Assembly: GCF_902859895.1 (NCBI RefSeq) | Contig: NZ_CADIKM010000001.1 | Location: 372,001-436,000 of the forward strand | Reading direction: 5' to 3' | DNA length: 64,000 bases | DNA from: Pararobbsia alpina | GTDB taxonomy: Bacteria; Pseudomonadota; Gammaproteobacteria; Burkholderiales; Burkholderiaceae | Shown: positions 39,179 to 48,473 of the stretch, one piece after another | Layout of the letters: each line of letters opens with the position of its first letter | How positions within the stretch are numbered: position 1 is the first letter of the stretch | Notes under the pieces: generated by a model | What the model was told of the DNA's origin: nothing | Databases searched by the model: none | What the model saw: only the letters and a program-made list of their open reading frames with translations | Position numbers and translations under genes: made by a program

Positions 39179-40111
39179 CTAAACCGGTGGAAAGCGCGGC
39201 AGCGCGCCGAACAAATCGACGGTGAACCGAAACGTCCGCGTCAAACGCGCTCCCGGATCAAGCATCGTCATTCCGTGACGGACTGCCCCACCCTCGAGGT
39301 TGACCGCGTTGATCGGATGATCGACGGGTTCGAAGCAGAACCAGTCCTCACCGAGCGGCGTATAGAGCACATAGTCACGCGTATCGGCTTCGATATCGAG
39401 CGCGAGTCCTTTTTCGGGCCAGTGGATCCTTGCCCGGCCGCACCAGTCCGTAAACGCATGGTTCACGACATCGCGCGGCAATGGGTAGGCAACGCCGAAG
39501 CGGAAAGCCGCCGGAGTCGATACGCGCCGTGTCGGCAGCCAGTCACGGCCCGACAACCAGACGCGGCCGGCGGGAGCCAGCAGCAGGGTATCGCGCCCGC
39601 GCGCGATGAACGGATGCAGTCCGATGCCGAACGGCAATGCCGCATCACCCCGATTTTCGATTTCGATACGTATCGTCAGCGAGGTATCGACAAGCTCGAT
39701 ATCCTGGATCGCACGATACGAATAGGGTTTGCCATCAGACGGATCGCCTGTTTCCTCGAGCGACAGCACAGCTCGATGCGCCGATGCCTTTTCCACGCGC
39801 CAGGCCCGCTGCCAGCCCGAGCCATGAATCGGTAGCCGCTCACCCTTGCGGTTCGGCGCGAGCTTGACCGTGCGGCCTTCAAATTCGAAACGTCCCTTGC
39901 CGATGCGGTTCGAAAACGGCAGCAAGGGATAGCACGCCAGCGCGTCCGGGTCCACGACCGCACCATCGGGTGCCGCGCGAAACAAGGGAACCCGCCGCGT
40001 GCCGCACATCCAGTCGAAACGCGCGATGCCACCACCGGTCGCCGGTGTGAGTGCGACCCTCAAAGCGGCGCTCGAGAGTTCGAGCCGGTCAGCCAAGGCC
40101 GCCACGTTCAC
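39179..40111 (-). CDS. Aldose 1-epimerase (mutarotase) family protein
   Basis: Interconverts alpha and beta anomers of sugars such as galactose in known relatives. The 310-residue protein shows the galactose-mutarotase fold motifs [38 protein letters not shown] and [10 protein letters not shown]; likely catalytic residues are the His in GIGLHP and a C-terminal Glu in FCFEPVDH. It lies 18 bases after the lactonase gene and is the last gene of the minus-strand sugar operon, where it would supply the anomer oxidised by the sugar dehydrogenase. Confidence 0.87.
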   Translation of the reverse strand: MNVAALADRLELSSAALRVALTPATGGGIARFDWMCGTRRVPLFRAAPDGAVVDPDALACYPLLPFSNRIGKGRFEFEGRTVKLAPNRKGERLPIHGSGWQRAWRVEKASAHRAVLSLEETGDPSDGKPYSYRAIQDIELVDTSLTIRIEIENRGDAALPFGIGLHPFIARGRDTLLLAPAGRVWLSGRDWLPTRRVSTPAAFRFGVAYPLPRDVVNHAFTDWCGRARIHWPEKGLALDIEADTRDYVLYTPLGEDWFCFEPVDHPINAVNLEGGAVRHGMTMLDPGARLTRTFRFTVDLFGALPRFPPV

Positions 40112-40129
40112 CCTCGCGGGTCGCCATGC

Positions 40130-41029
40130 TCAGAAGGCGTTTGCCGGCCGACCGGCAAACGGCGTATCGGGCAGTCCATGCACAACGGCCGCCGCCATGT
40201 CGACCCGGTAGAGGCCGCCTGCGGTCGGCTCGGCCGCAAGTTGCGCCTCGCTCATGTTTTCGCGTGCGGTCGTCAGGTACAGCGTGCCGAAATCCGCGCC
40301 GCCGAACACTGGACAACTCGGCTGTAGTGCCGGTACATCGATGCGGTGCAACTCGCGCCCCCGCGGGTCGTAGCAGACAACGCGACGGCCGCCCCACTGC
40401 GAATTCCACAGATTACCCTGCGCATCGATCGCCGAGCCGTCGGGACTGCCCGTCGCATCCGACAGCGCGACAAACTCACGGTTATTGCCGATGGTGCCAT
40501 CGACCGCGTAGTCGCACACACGGATCGTGCGTGTCGGCGTATCGCAGTAGTACATCGTGCGGCCGTCAGGCGAGAACGCCAGGCTGTTCGAGATCTCGCA
40601 CAAGGGCAAAGGCAGGCGCTCAACGCTCAGATCGGCATTGAGCCGGTAGAACGCGCACTGCGTCTTGTGTTCGCCCGACTCGTCCTTGGTGCCGAACACG
40701 AAGCGGCCTTCGCGATCGAGACGTCCATCGTTGAGGCGCGTGGCCATGCCCGCCTCGATCTCGGCGATGGTGCTGACCTTGCCCGTCGCGATTTCATAGA
40801 ACGCGAGCCGCGACGCCAGACCCAGCACCAGATAGCGTGCATCCGCGCAGCTCGCGTAGGTCGCGAGCCGTTCGGGCATCGGCAAGGTGCTCAATTCACG
40901 GCTGGCGGAGTCGTAGCGGTGCAGCACCGATTGCTCGATGTCGGTGAAATACACGAGCTGCTCGCGCGGCTCCCAGATCGGCCCCTCGCCGAGCGTGCAC
41001 TTCGTGTCGAGGAGCAGTTCCGCGTTCAC
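40130..41029 (-). CDS. SMP-30/gluconolactonase family lactonase
   Basis: A six-bladed beta-propeller lactonase of 299 residues that would open the sugar lactone made by the neighbouring dehydrogenase. Metal-site residues are expected at the Glu in CTLGEGPIW, the Asn in RLNDGR and the Asp in SPDGSAIDAQGNLWNSQWGG, all visible. The start is GTG 41029, overlapping the stop of the SDR gene (GTGA), so the two are translationally coupled. Substrate probably galactono- or arabinonolactone, inferred from context. Confidence 0.87.
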   Translation of the reverse strand: MNAELLLDTKCTLGEGPIWEPREQLVYFTDIEQSVLHRYDSASRELSTLPMPERLATYASCADARYLVLGLASRLAFYEIATGKVSTIAEIEAGMATRLNDGRLDREGRFVFGTKDESGEHKTQCAFYRLNADLSVERLPLPLCEISNSLAFSPDGRTMYYCDTPTRTIRVCDYAVDGTIGNNREFVALSDATGSPDGSAIDAQGNLWNSQWGGRRVVCYDPRGRELHRIDVPALQPSCPVFGGADFGTLYLTTARENMSEAQLAAEPTAGGLYRVDMAAAVVHGLPDTPFAGRPANAF

Positions 41030-41796
41030 GCCCAGCCTCCGTCGACGACCATATGCTGAGCGGTGATCATATTGCTGTCGTCGGCGGCGAGAAACAACGC
41101 CATGCGCGCGACATGCTCGGGCATCAGTTCGGCATCGATGCACTGGCCCTTCTTGATGTCCTTGCGGCCTTCGTCGTCGAGCCACATTTCGCGCTGCTTC
41201 TTCGTGAGCACCCAACCCGGCACGAGCGCGTTCACACGGATACTGAACGGCCCGAGGTCGCGCGCGAGACCGCGCGTGAGCCCCTTGATCGCCGATTTCG
41301 AGGCGACATAGACCGGATAGTTGCCGTTCTTGAGCATCCAGCTGATCGAACCCAGATTGATGATCGACCCCTTGCCGAGCGACTTCATATCCTCGATGAC
41401 CGCCTGCGCCGCGAAGAACTGGTGGCGCAGGTTGACCGCGATGCCCTTGTCGAAACTGTCGGGTGTGACCGATTCGATCGAGTGCCGCACATCGTTGGCG
41501 GCGTTGTTGACCAGCACGCCGATCGGGCCGAATGCCGCGCGCACATCGGCCACGGCCTTCCTGAGCGCATCGATGTCGGTCAGGTCGCAACGCAGGAACA
41601 AGGGCTTGTGACGCGCATCGCCGAGCCGCTCGGCCAGCGTTTCGCCTGCATTCTGGTCGATGTCGAGAAAACCGACCTTCGCGCCTTGGGCGACGAAGTG
41701 CTCGACAAACGATTCGCCAATGCCGGTCGCGCCGCCGGTAATCAGGACGGTGCGATCGACGAGACTCGGAAACTGGCCATACGGTGACGACGACAT
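41026..41796 (-). CDS. SDR-family sugar 1-dehydrogenase (probable galactose/arabinose)
   Basis: A 256-residue short-chain dehydrogenase. The cofactor motif is VLITGGATGIGES, followed by LVNNAANDVRH, the catalytic Ser in GSIINLGSISWM and YVASKSAIKG (Tyr-x-x-x-Lys), and a closing HMVVDGGW. It is coupled to the lactonase gene and follows the araH permease, so it most likely oxidises an aldose to its lactone. Related Burkholderia proteins in this position act on D-galactose and L-arabinose. ATG 41796 is preceded by AAGGGA. Confidence 0.85.
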   Translation of the reverse strand: MSSSPYGQFPSLVDRTVLITGGATGIGESFVEHFVAQGAKVGFLDIDQNAGETLAERLGDARHKPLFLRCDLTDIDALRKAVADVRAAFGPIGVLVNNAANDVRHSIESVTPDSFDKGIAVNLRHQFFAAQAVIEDMKSLGKGSIINLGSISWMLKNGNYPVYVASKSAIKGLTRGLARDLGPFSIRVNALVPGWVLTKKQREMWLDDEGRKDIKKGQCIDAELMPEHVARMALFLAADDSNMITAQHMVVDGGWA

Positions 41797-41897
41797 CGAG
41801 GTCCCTTGTTCGGTTAGGTGAATGGACACAGCCAACAGGCCAAAGCTTGAAGCACGGAGGCAACGGCTGGCAAGTGTCGGTCGCGCATCAGTTGCGC

Positions 41898-42890
41898 TCA
41901 GTCGCGTGACCCGCGGTTCTTCAACTGGTCGAGCAGCACCGCCGCGAGCAGGATCGCCCCGCGCACGAGGTACTGATAGAACGCGTCGATGTTCAGCAGG
42001 TTCATCACGTTCTCGACCGTGCCCATGATCAGCACGCCGATCACGACACCCGAGATCGTCGCACGACCGCCAAGCAGCGACACGCCACCCAGCACGCAGG
42101 CCGAGATCACGTTGAGCTCGAAACCCTGGGCCGCATTCGGCTGGCCCGAGGTAATTCGCGACGCGAGAATCACGCCGGCGAGCGCCGTCACCGCACCCTG
42201 CACGAGGAAGATGTAGACGCGCGTGCGTTCGACGTTGATCCCCGCGAGACGCGACGCTTCGGGGTTCCCGCCGATCGCGAGCGTGTTGCGGCCGTAGACC
42301 GTGTTGTTGAGCATCACGCCGAATACGATGAAGCAGAGCAGCGTGACCCAGATCGGCAGCGAGACGCCGAACAGCGACAGGCCACCCAGGGCGATAAAGG
42401 TATCCGAGGAGACCCCAACCGCCTGGCCATTCGAAACGATAAAGCCGAGCCCGCGCACGATTTCCATCGTCGCGAGCGTCGTGATCAGCGCATTGATCCG
42501 CAAATAAGCGATCACCGCGCCGTTGAGCCAGCCGATCACCGCGCCTGCGAACACGGCCGCGACAATGCCGAGCATCGTGCTGCCTGTCGCGTTGAGCACC
42601 ATCGCGCAGAGCACGCCGGCGAACGCGACGGTCGATCCGACCGAGAGGTCGAAGTCGCGCGAGGCGAGGCAGAACATCATCGTGCACGCGACCATGCCGA
42701 TCTGGGAGACCGACAGCGCGAGACCGAGCATGTTTTCGATCGAGAAGAAGTGATCGACGAAGATCGACGTCGTCACGAACATCAAGACAAAGATCACGAT
42801 CAGGCTGTACTCGGTCAGTTGCTGCAACCAGCGCTGCTTGTCGTTTCTTTGCGGCACGAGTGTCTCGGCCAGCTTTTCTCCAACTTCCAT
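41898..42890 (-). CDS. araH: Sugar ABC transporter permease, AraH-like
   Basis: Inner-membrane permease of a CUT2-type sugar importer, 330 residues with about eight to ten hydrophobic helices (for example YSLIVIFVLMFVTTSIFV, AFAGVLCAMVLNATG, LGGVSLLGGRATISGVVIGVLIMG). The motif GRNTLAIGGNPEASRLAGINV is the conserved cytoplasmic loop that contacts the ATPase. ATG 42890 is preceded by GGAG. It lies 49 bases after araG. Confidence 0.9.
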   Translation of the reverse strand: MEVGEKLAETLVPQRNDKQRWLQQLTEYSLIVIFVLMFVTTSIFVDHFFSIENMLGLALSVSQIGMVACTMMFCLASRDFDLSVGSTVAFAGVLCAMVLNATGSTMLGIVAAVFAGAVIGWLNGAVIAYLRINALITTLATMEIVRGLGFIVSNGQAVGVSSDTFIALGGLSLFGVSLPIWVTLLCFIVFGVMLNNTVYGRNTLAIGGNPEASRLAGINVERTRVYIFLVQGAVTALAGVILASRITSGQPNAAQGFELNVISACVLGGVSLLGGRATISGVVIGVLIMGTVENVMNLLNIDAFYQYLVRGAILLAAVLLDQLKNRGSRD

Positions 42891-42939
42891 GATGGGCTCC
42901 TACAATGCTTTTTAACTTGAACGTGGTCGGTCTGCTGTG

Positions 42940-44463
42940 TCAGGCCGCGACGGGTTGCGTCTTCTTCGGGTGGCCGCTCGGCAAGGCGAGATCGAGCACG
43001 CTGGCCTCGCTGGCCTGCGCACGCGTGAGCTCACCCGCAATGCGGCCCTGCTTCATCGCGATGATCCGGTCGGACACGCCGAGGACTTCGGGCAGTTCGC
43101 TCGAAATCATCACGATCGCGCAGCCGCGTTCGGCGAGTTCATAGATCACGTTGTAAATCTCATGCTTTGCGCCGACGTCGATCCCGCGGGTCGGTTCATC
43201 GAGAATCACGACCTTGAGATCGGGTTCGGCGAGCCAGCGCGACAGAATCGCCTTTTGCTGGTTGCCGCCCGACAGGAAGCGGATGCGCTGGCGGCGGCTC
43301 GGTGTCTTGATCTTCAGCCGCTGGATAAAGGCATCCGCGGTTTGCGCTTCCTTCTTGTGATCGAGGAACAGGCCAGCACGCAGGGAATGGCGGCGGCAAC
43401 TGATATTGATGTTCTCCGAGACCGAGGCGATCGCGATGATGCCCTCCTCCTTGCGGTCTTCGGGGCAGAGCACGATGCCCTGGCGGATCGCATCGCCGGT
43501 GCGCGAGATCTTGATCGGCTTGCCGTCGAGCAGTACCTCGCCGCCCTTCTTGCTATCAGCGCCGTAGATCAGTCGCATCAGTTCGCTGCGGCCCGCACCG
43601 ACCAGCCCGAAGAAGCCGAGGATCTCGCCGCTGCGCACCGAGAAGCTGGTCGGTTCGGCGAGCTTCTTGCCTTCGATGTTGCGGACTTCGAGGCGCACCT
43701 CACCGGCCTTGCGCGGGCGATAGCCCCAGATGTCGGAGATTTCGCGGCCGACCATCTCGCGCACCAGCGTATCGCGCGACACACCTTCGAGGGTGTCGTG
43801 CGACGCCACCTTGCGGCCGTCGCGGAAAATCGTCGCACCGTTGCACAGTTCGTAGATTTCGTCGAGCCGGTGCGAGACATAGATCAGGGCATGGCCCTCG
43901 GCGCGCAGGTCGTGCACGAGCTTGAACAGCACCTCGGTCTCGTGGTGCGAGAGCGAGCTGGTCGGCTCGTCGAGCGCGATCACCTTCGCATTGCGCATCA
44001 GCGCCTTGCAGATCTCGACCATCTGGCGCTGTGCGATCGACAACTGGCGCAGCTTCTTGTTGACGTCGAGATCGACGCCCATCGCATTGAGCCGTTCGCG
44101 CACATACTGCTTCGACTCGCGCATGTGGACCCAGCCAACCGAGTTCGGCAGGCGGCCGAGCATCAGGTTTTCGGCCACGGTCAGGTCGGGCACATACTGG
44201 AGTTCCTGATGGATCACCGCGATGCCGGCCGCGATCGAATCCTTCGCGCTTGAAAAGCGCCTTTCGTCGCCGTCGATGAGCACGCGACCCGAGTCGGGCT
44301 GGTATTCGCCGCCGAGCACCTTGAGCAGGGTCGACTTGCCCGCGCCGTTTTCGCCCAGCAGGCCGTGAACCGAGCCCGCCTTCACTTCGAACGACACACT
44401 ATCCAGTGCGCGTACGCCCGGAAACACCTTGCCGATATTGTCAAAACGTAGCGTCGTGGTCAC
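42940..44463 (-). CDS. araG: Sugar ABC transporter ATP-binding protein, AraG-like
   Basis: Dual-domain ATPase of a CUT2 sugar importer, 507 residues from GTG 44463. The first ABC domain has Walker [10 protein letters not shown] and signature LSIAQRQ; the second has the degenerate Walker-like [10 protein letters not shown] and signature LSGGNQQK with [17 protein letters not shown] 44463 is preferred because GGAGG lies just upstream; ATG 44478 would add five residues. It sits between the binding protein and the permease. Confidence 0.92.
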   Translation of the reverse strand: MTTTLRFDNIGKVFPGVRALDSVSFEVKAGSVHGLLGENGAGKSTLLKVLGGEYQPDSGRVLIDGDERRFSSAKDSIAAGIAVIHQELQYVPDLTVAENLMLGRLPNSVGWVHMRESKQYVRERLNAMGVDLDVNKKLRQLSIAQRQMVEICKALMRNAKVIALDEPTSSLSHHETEVLFKLVHDLRAEGHALIYVSHRLDEIYELCNGATIFRDGRKVASHDTLEGVSRDTLVREMVGREISDIWGYRPRKAGEVRLEVRNIEGKKLAEPTSFSVRSGEILGFFGLVGAGRSELMRLIYGADSKKGGEVLLDGKPIKISRTGDAIRQGIVLCPEDRKEEGIIAIASVSENINISCRRHSLRAGLFLDHKKEAQTADAFIQRLKIKTPSRRQRIRFLSGGNQQKAILSRWLAEPDLKVVILDEPTRGIDVGAKHEIYNVIYELAERGCAIVMISSELPEVLGVSDRIIAMKQGRIAGELTRAQASEASVLDLALPSGHPKKTQPVAA

Positions 44464-44561
44464 GTCGCCTCCATCCATTCCGAGTATTCAGGCGCGCTCT
44501 CGAGGAGCGCTCCGGATCGTGCCGGGTCCGGCGCCAAGCGATGCCGGACCCGTCCTCCAAC

Positions 44562-45554
44562 TTACTCCAGGCCCATCTGCTTGCGTACTTCGTTATAGGT
44601 GCCGCGTTCCATCAGTGCACCGCTCGTGAGCGTCAGCTTCGCGGGTTCCTTGTTCTGCGTGATCCACTCGTACATGTCGATCGACGTTTCATAGCCGTGA
44701 CGCTTCGGGCTGATCAGCACGGAACCGAAGAAGCCGGTCGGGTTCGGCTTCTTGAACTCGTTGATGGCCGATTCCGAACCGCCGATACCGACCGCGACCA
44801 TGTTGTCCGCCTTGAAACCGCGGCCTTCGGCGGCACGCACGGCGCCGAGCGCGGCTTCGTCGTTCAGGCCGAACGCGACCCAGTGCTTGAACTGCGGATT
44901 CTTCGTGATCGCGATGTTCGCGGCGTTGAACGCGTTTTCCGTATCGGTCTTCGCCTGCGGCGCATCGATGATGTTCGCCGCCGGGAAGCCCGCCGCGGTC
45001 AGTGTGGAGACCGCGCCCGCGACGCGGTCATGTGCGGTCGGCAGCTGTTCGAACGAAATCTTGATCGCGCCCGTTTCCTTCAGGTCCCAGCCGCGCTTCT
45101 TGATTTCCTCGGCGATCGCCGTGCCGACCTGCTCGCCGATCTTCGTCGCCGAAATACCCATATGCGGCACGCTTTCGATCGGCTTGCCCGAGCCGTCGAC
45201 GAGGCGGTCGTCGACCGTCATCATCTTCAGGTTGTCGGCCTTTGCCTTCGCGACGATGCCCGGTCCGAGCTTGACGTCGGGCGTGCAGATCACGAAGCCC
45301 TGAGCCTTTTGCGCGGAGAGGTTGTCGATCGCCGTGATGACCTTGTCACCGCTTTGCGCGCCGATCTTCACGAGCGTGAAGCCCTTTTCCTTGGCAGCTT
45401 GCGCGGCGAACTTCCACTCATCCTGGAACCACGGCTCTTCGGGCTGCTTAACGATGAAGCCGATCTTGACTTCCTCGGCGGCTTGCACGGCGCTCGCGCC
45501 GAAGCTCAGTGCCGCGGCGGCGGCGATCAGGCTGACAAACATTCTGCGTTGCAT
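44562..45554 (-). CDS. araF: Periplasmic sugar-binding protein, AraF-like
   Basis: Periplasmic binding protein of 330 residues with a cleavable signal peptide (MQRRMFVSLIAAAAALSFG ... VQA, about 25 residues). The mature start EEVKIGFIVKQPEEPWFQDEWKFA, FVICTPDVKLGP and VAFGLNDEAALGAVRAAEGRGF match E. coli AraF closely in order. AraF binds L-arabinose and D-galactose; which is preferred here cannot be decided. RBS GGAGAC precedes ATG 45554. A 180-base gap separates it from the SDR gene upstream. Confidence 0.9.
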   Translation of the reverse strand: MQRRMFVSLIAAAAALSFGASAVQAAEEVKIGFIVKQPEEPWFQDEWKFAAQAAKEKGFTLVKIGAQSGDKVITAIDNLSAQKAQGFVICTPDVKLGPGIVAKAKADNLKMMTVDDRLVDGSGKPIESVPHMGISATKIGEQVGTAIAEEIKKRGWDLKETGAIKISFEQLPTAHDRVAGAVSTLTAAGFPAANIIDAPQAKTDTENAFNAANIAITKNPQFKHWVAFGLNDEAALGAVRAAEGRGFKADNMVAVGIGGSESAINEFKKPNPTGFFGSVLISPKRHGYETSIDMYEWITQNKEPAKLTLTSGALMERGTYNEVRKQMGLE

Positions 45555-45734
45555 CTTTGTGTCTCCTTACGAGAACGTAGGTGGCCGCTTGTTCGATATC
45601 GCCAGGAGGCGCGGCCAATCCGGCTGGCATTCAGAATCAACTGCTGCGAGTACGTCGTTCTACTTTTGTTTCGTGCTGCGGTCCTGCTTCGTGCGTGCCG
45701 CGCCCATGCGATTCGGCGCTCCCCGGCGCGCTCT

Positions 45735-46514
45735 TCAATCGTGGTACAGCGCCGAGCGGCCGCCGTCCACGGTGATGCAACTGGCATTGATGAACGGCGC
45801 TTCTTCGCTCGCGAGGAACACCGCCGTCATCGCCACTTCCTCGGGCTTGCCGACCCGCTTCGGCGGTTGCAACGCAAGAGTCGCCTCACGTGCCGCGGCC
45901 GGGTCCGGTTGTTCATTCCAGTGATCGAGCAGGAGCTGGGTCTCGATATAGCCCGGCGCGATCGCATTGACGCGTATGCCCTGCGCCGCGTATTCGATAC
46001 CGAGTGCGCGGGTCAGGCCGATCACGCCATGCTTGGCAACCGGATACGGAAAGCAGCCCGGAATGATCTTGAAGCTGTGCGTCGACGCGATATTGATGAT
46101 CGCGCCGCTGCGGCGCTCGACCATGCCCGGCAGCGCGGTCCGGCAGCCGTTCCAGACGCCGTCCAGGTCCACCGAGAAACAGCGCTTCCAGTCTTCGTCG
46201 CTCATCGTCAGCGGATCGCGGAACACATTGATCCCCGCGTTGTTGACGAACACGTCGAGCGGCCCGAATGTCTGCTCCGTCAGGGCCAGCGCCTGCTCGA
46301 GCATGGCGCGTTCGGTCACGTCGGTATGCACGGCAAGCACGCGCGCGCCCGGCGTTTCTTCGCGCAAGGTCTGCGCCCAGGCCTCGGCCTGCTCGATATG
46401 ACGTTCGGCGAGCGTGACCGCCGCGCCTTCGCGCACGAAGGCACGCGCGATGGCCGCACCGATGCCCTGCCCGGCACCCGTCACGATCGCGACCTTGCCT
46501 TCGAGGCGGTTCAT
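45735..46514 (-). CDS. SDR-family oxidoreductase in sugar operon
   Basis: A 259-residue short-chain dehydrogenase with VAIVTGAGQGIGAAIA, VFVNNAGINVF, catalytic Ser in INIASTHSFK and YPVAKHGVIGLTRALG, and C-terminal FINASCITVDGGRSALYHD. It overlaps the aldolase gene upstream (ATGA). It may be a second aldose or aldonate dehydrogenase; its place beside the KDPGal genes makes a sugar-acid role likely, but the substrate is unknown. Confidence 0.83.
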   Translation of the reverse strand: MNRLEGKVAIVTGAGQGIGAAIARAFVREGAAVTLAERHIEQAEAWAQTLREETPGARVLAVHTDVTERAMLEQALALTEQTFGPLDVFVNNAGINVFRDPLTMSDEDWKRCFSVDLDGVWNGCRTALPGMVERRSGAIINIASTHSFKIIPGCFPYPVAKHGVIGLTRALGIEYAAQGIRVNAIAPGYIETQLLLDHWNEQPDPAAAREATLALQPPKRVGKPEEVAMTAVFLASEEAPFINASCITVDGGRSALYHD

Positions 46515-47194
46515 TTGAGTCCCGCCTCGGTACGGGCGGCCTGCAAACCGGCGATGAACGCACGCGCATTCGCGCCGACTTCCTCCGCGGTATTGCCCAC
46601 CTTGTAGAGCGCCGATCCGAGGCCGAAGCCCTGGGCGCCCGCCTTGAGGAAGGGGCCCATGTTCGACGGCGTAATGCCGCCAACCGGCACGAGCGGGACC
46701 TGCTTCGGGACGACCGCGCGCCAGGCCTTGACCACCTCGACGCCGAGCTGTTCCGCGGGGAACATCTTGAGCACGTCGGCGCCATTGCTCAGGGCGGCGA
46801 ACGCCTCGGTCGGCGTCGCGACGCCCGGCGCGCTTGCGAGGCCCTTCGCCTTCGTCGCGCGGATCACCGCGGGGTCGCTGTGCGGCATCACGATCAGCGA
46901 ACCGCCGGCACGCGCGACTTCATAGACATGTTCGACCGACAGCACTGTGCCCGCGCCAACCTGAATCTCGGGCGGCAATGCATCGCGCAGGGCGCGGATG
47001 CTGTCGAACGGGTCTGGAGAATTGAGCGGGACTTCGATGATCCGGAAGCCCGCTTCGACGAGCGCGTGACCGATCGCGACGACCTCGTCGGGCCTCACGC
47101 CGCGCAGGATGGCGACCAGTGGGCAGACATGCATCGCGGCGATCAGGGCCCCATGCGGATGATAGGGAATGGCAGTGTTGGCGGGTGCGGTCAT
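46511..47194 (-). CDS. dgoA: 2-dehydro-3-deoxy-6-phosphogalactonate aldolase
   Basis: Splits KDPGal to pyruvate and glyceraldehyde-3-phosphate. The 227-residue class I aldolase of the KDPG/KDPGal family has LVAILRGVRPDEV with the conserved Glu-Arg region, IEVPLNSPDPFDSI, VGAGTVLSVEHV, and the Schiff-base lysine in VLKMFPAEQLG, followed by PVGGITPSNMGPFLKAGAQGFGLGSALY. The IEVPLNSP block favours KDPGal over KDPG aldolase. It follows the kinase gene after 169 bases and overlaps the SDR gene. Confidence 0.9.
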   Translation of the reverse strand: MTAPANTAIPYHPHGALIAAMHVCPLVAILRGVRPDEVVAIGHALVEAGFRIIEVPLNSPDPFDSIRALRDALPPEIQVGAGTVLSVEHVYEVARAGGSLIVMPHSDPAVIRATKAKGLASAPGVATPTEAFAALSNGADVLKMFPAEQLGVEVVKAWRAVVPKQVPLVPVGGITPSNMGPFLKAGAQGFGLGSALYKVGNTAEEVGANARAFIAGLQAARTEAGLK

Positions 47195-47363
47195 CGGTGT
47201 GGGGGTCGAGTCAGTCTCGGAATCGAATTGCGAAATCGGCGCGCATGCGCAGCCGGACGATTGGCCACAGGATGGGTGGCATGATCCGCTACACGACGGG
47301 CAGCGCGATCAAGCCCACGACGGGCCGAGCGGCGCGCTGCGCATGCCATGGCCGTGTTCGCGC

Positions 47364-48473
47364 TCATGGCTGCGCGAGTCCTGCTTGTGTCGCAATCTGC
47401 CAGAGGCCGCGCTCGGTCGCGTTCGCGACAGGCCGCGCGTGCCGGCAGCCGAAATGCGCGAGCGCGAGCCGGTAACGCTCGACGAGCGCGGCTTCGCCGA
47501 TCAGCAAGACGGGTTGCGAATCCCAGTTCGCGCCGGTGTGTTCGAGCAGATTTTCGAGGCCCGACAATTCATGGCCGATCAGCAGGCCGGACAGATAGTC
47601 GGGCTGTTGTTCCGCGCCGAGCTGACCGGTCAGGCCGAGCGTGCGCGTCGAGAAGATCGTCGCGAGCATGCCCGCTTCCGATGCTCCGCGCGCGACTGCG
47701 ACGCCGCGCAGGAATGCCTCATTGTCCGGCGCCGCCGGCGTCTGCATCGTGCGGCCGAGAATCGTATGGTCGCGCAGCGCGGCAAAGGTCTCGCCGGTCA
47801 TGAAGGTGTGGAAGTGTTCGATGCGCGAGCCTTCGACGATCGCCCACTTCGCATGCGAACCCGGCAGACCGACGAGCGTCGTGCAGGCCCGTGCTTCGGT
47901 CTGTGTTCTCGTATGCGCGCCTGACGCTGCATCTTCACGTGCCGCTCCCGCCTCCGCGTGTGGGGCCGTACCGGTGGCCTGCGGCTCAATGAGCATCGCG
48001 CCGAGAATCTGCGTTTCCTCACCGCGCATCACATTGGGCAAGGTTCCGCGTTCGAGCACGCCGGGCACGATATGCAGCACTGCACCGCGCGCGGTGCGGA
48101 CTTCGGCGAGCGACGAAGCCAAGCGGTTCGCATCGGCGGGCGTATCGATATAGCGCGCCTCGATCCAGCCCTGGGCGCTGCCGACCATGCCGCACGCAAT
48201 CAACGGCAGCCCCGGACGCGCATCGAGCCAGTCGCCGCACGCCGCCTCGAAGGCTGCATCGAAGCCGCCTTCCGACGCACTGCAGGGCAGTTTCATGATG
48301 CCCCACGGCAGATTGCGCGCGCCGAGCACCTTGCCCCGCGCGCCGAACAGATAGGCGCGCAGCGAACTGGTGCCCCAGTCGAGCGCGATCATCACCGCCT
48401 GGGCCAAATCTTCCTGCGCGGCTGGAATGCGGGTCGCGTCGCCTGCCGGCGCGACACTGCTTGCTTCGATCAT
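47364..48473 (-). CDS. dgoK: 2-dehydro-3-deoxygalactonokinase
   Basis: Phosphorylates 2-dehydro-3-deoxygalactonate at C6. The 369-residue protein has the ATP-binding start ALDWGTSSLRAYLF, the CGMVGSAQGWIEA block, RGEETQILGA and the LVGLPGSHAKWA active-site region typical of DgoK. A ~30-residue polar insertion (about residues 165-195) with THTRTQTEA-like composition is unusual; normal DgoK is ~290-340 residues. ATG 48473 overlaps the iclR stop (ATGA). Confidence 0.9.
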   Translation of the reverse strand: MIEASSVAPAGDATRIPAAQEDLAQAVMIALDWGTSSLRAYLFGARGKVLGARNLPWGIMKLPCSASEGGFDAAFEAACGDWLDARPGLPLIACGMVGSAQGWIEARYIDTPADANRLASSLAEVRTARGAVLHIVPGVLERGTLPNVMRGEETQILGAMLIEPQATGTAPHAEAGAAREDAASGAHTRTQTEARACTTLVGLPGSHAKWAIVEGSRIEHFHTFMTGETFAALRDHTILGRTMQTPAAPDNEAFLRGVAVARGASEAGMLATIFSTRTLGLTGQLGAEQQPDYLSGLLIGHELSGLENLLEHTGANWDSQPVLLIGEAALVERYRLALAHFGCRHARPVANATERGLWQIATQAGLAQP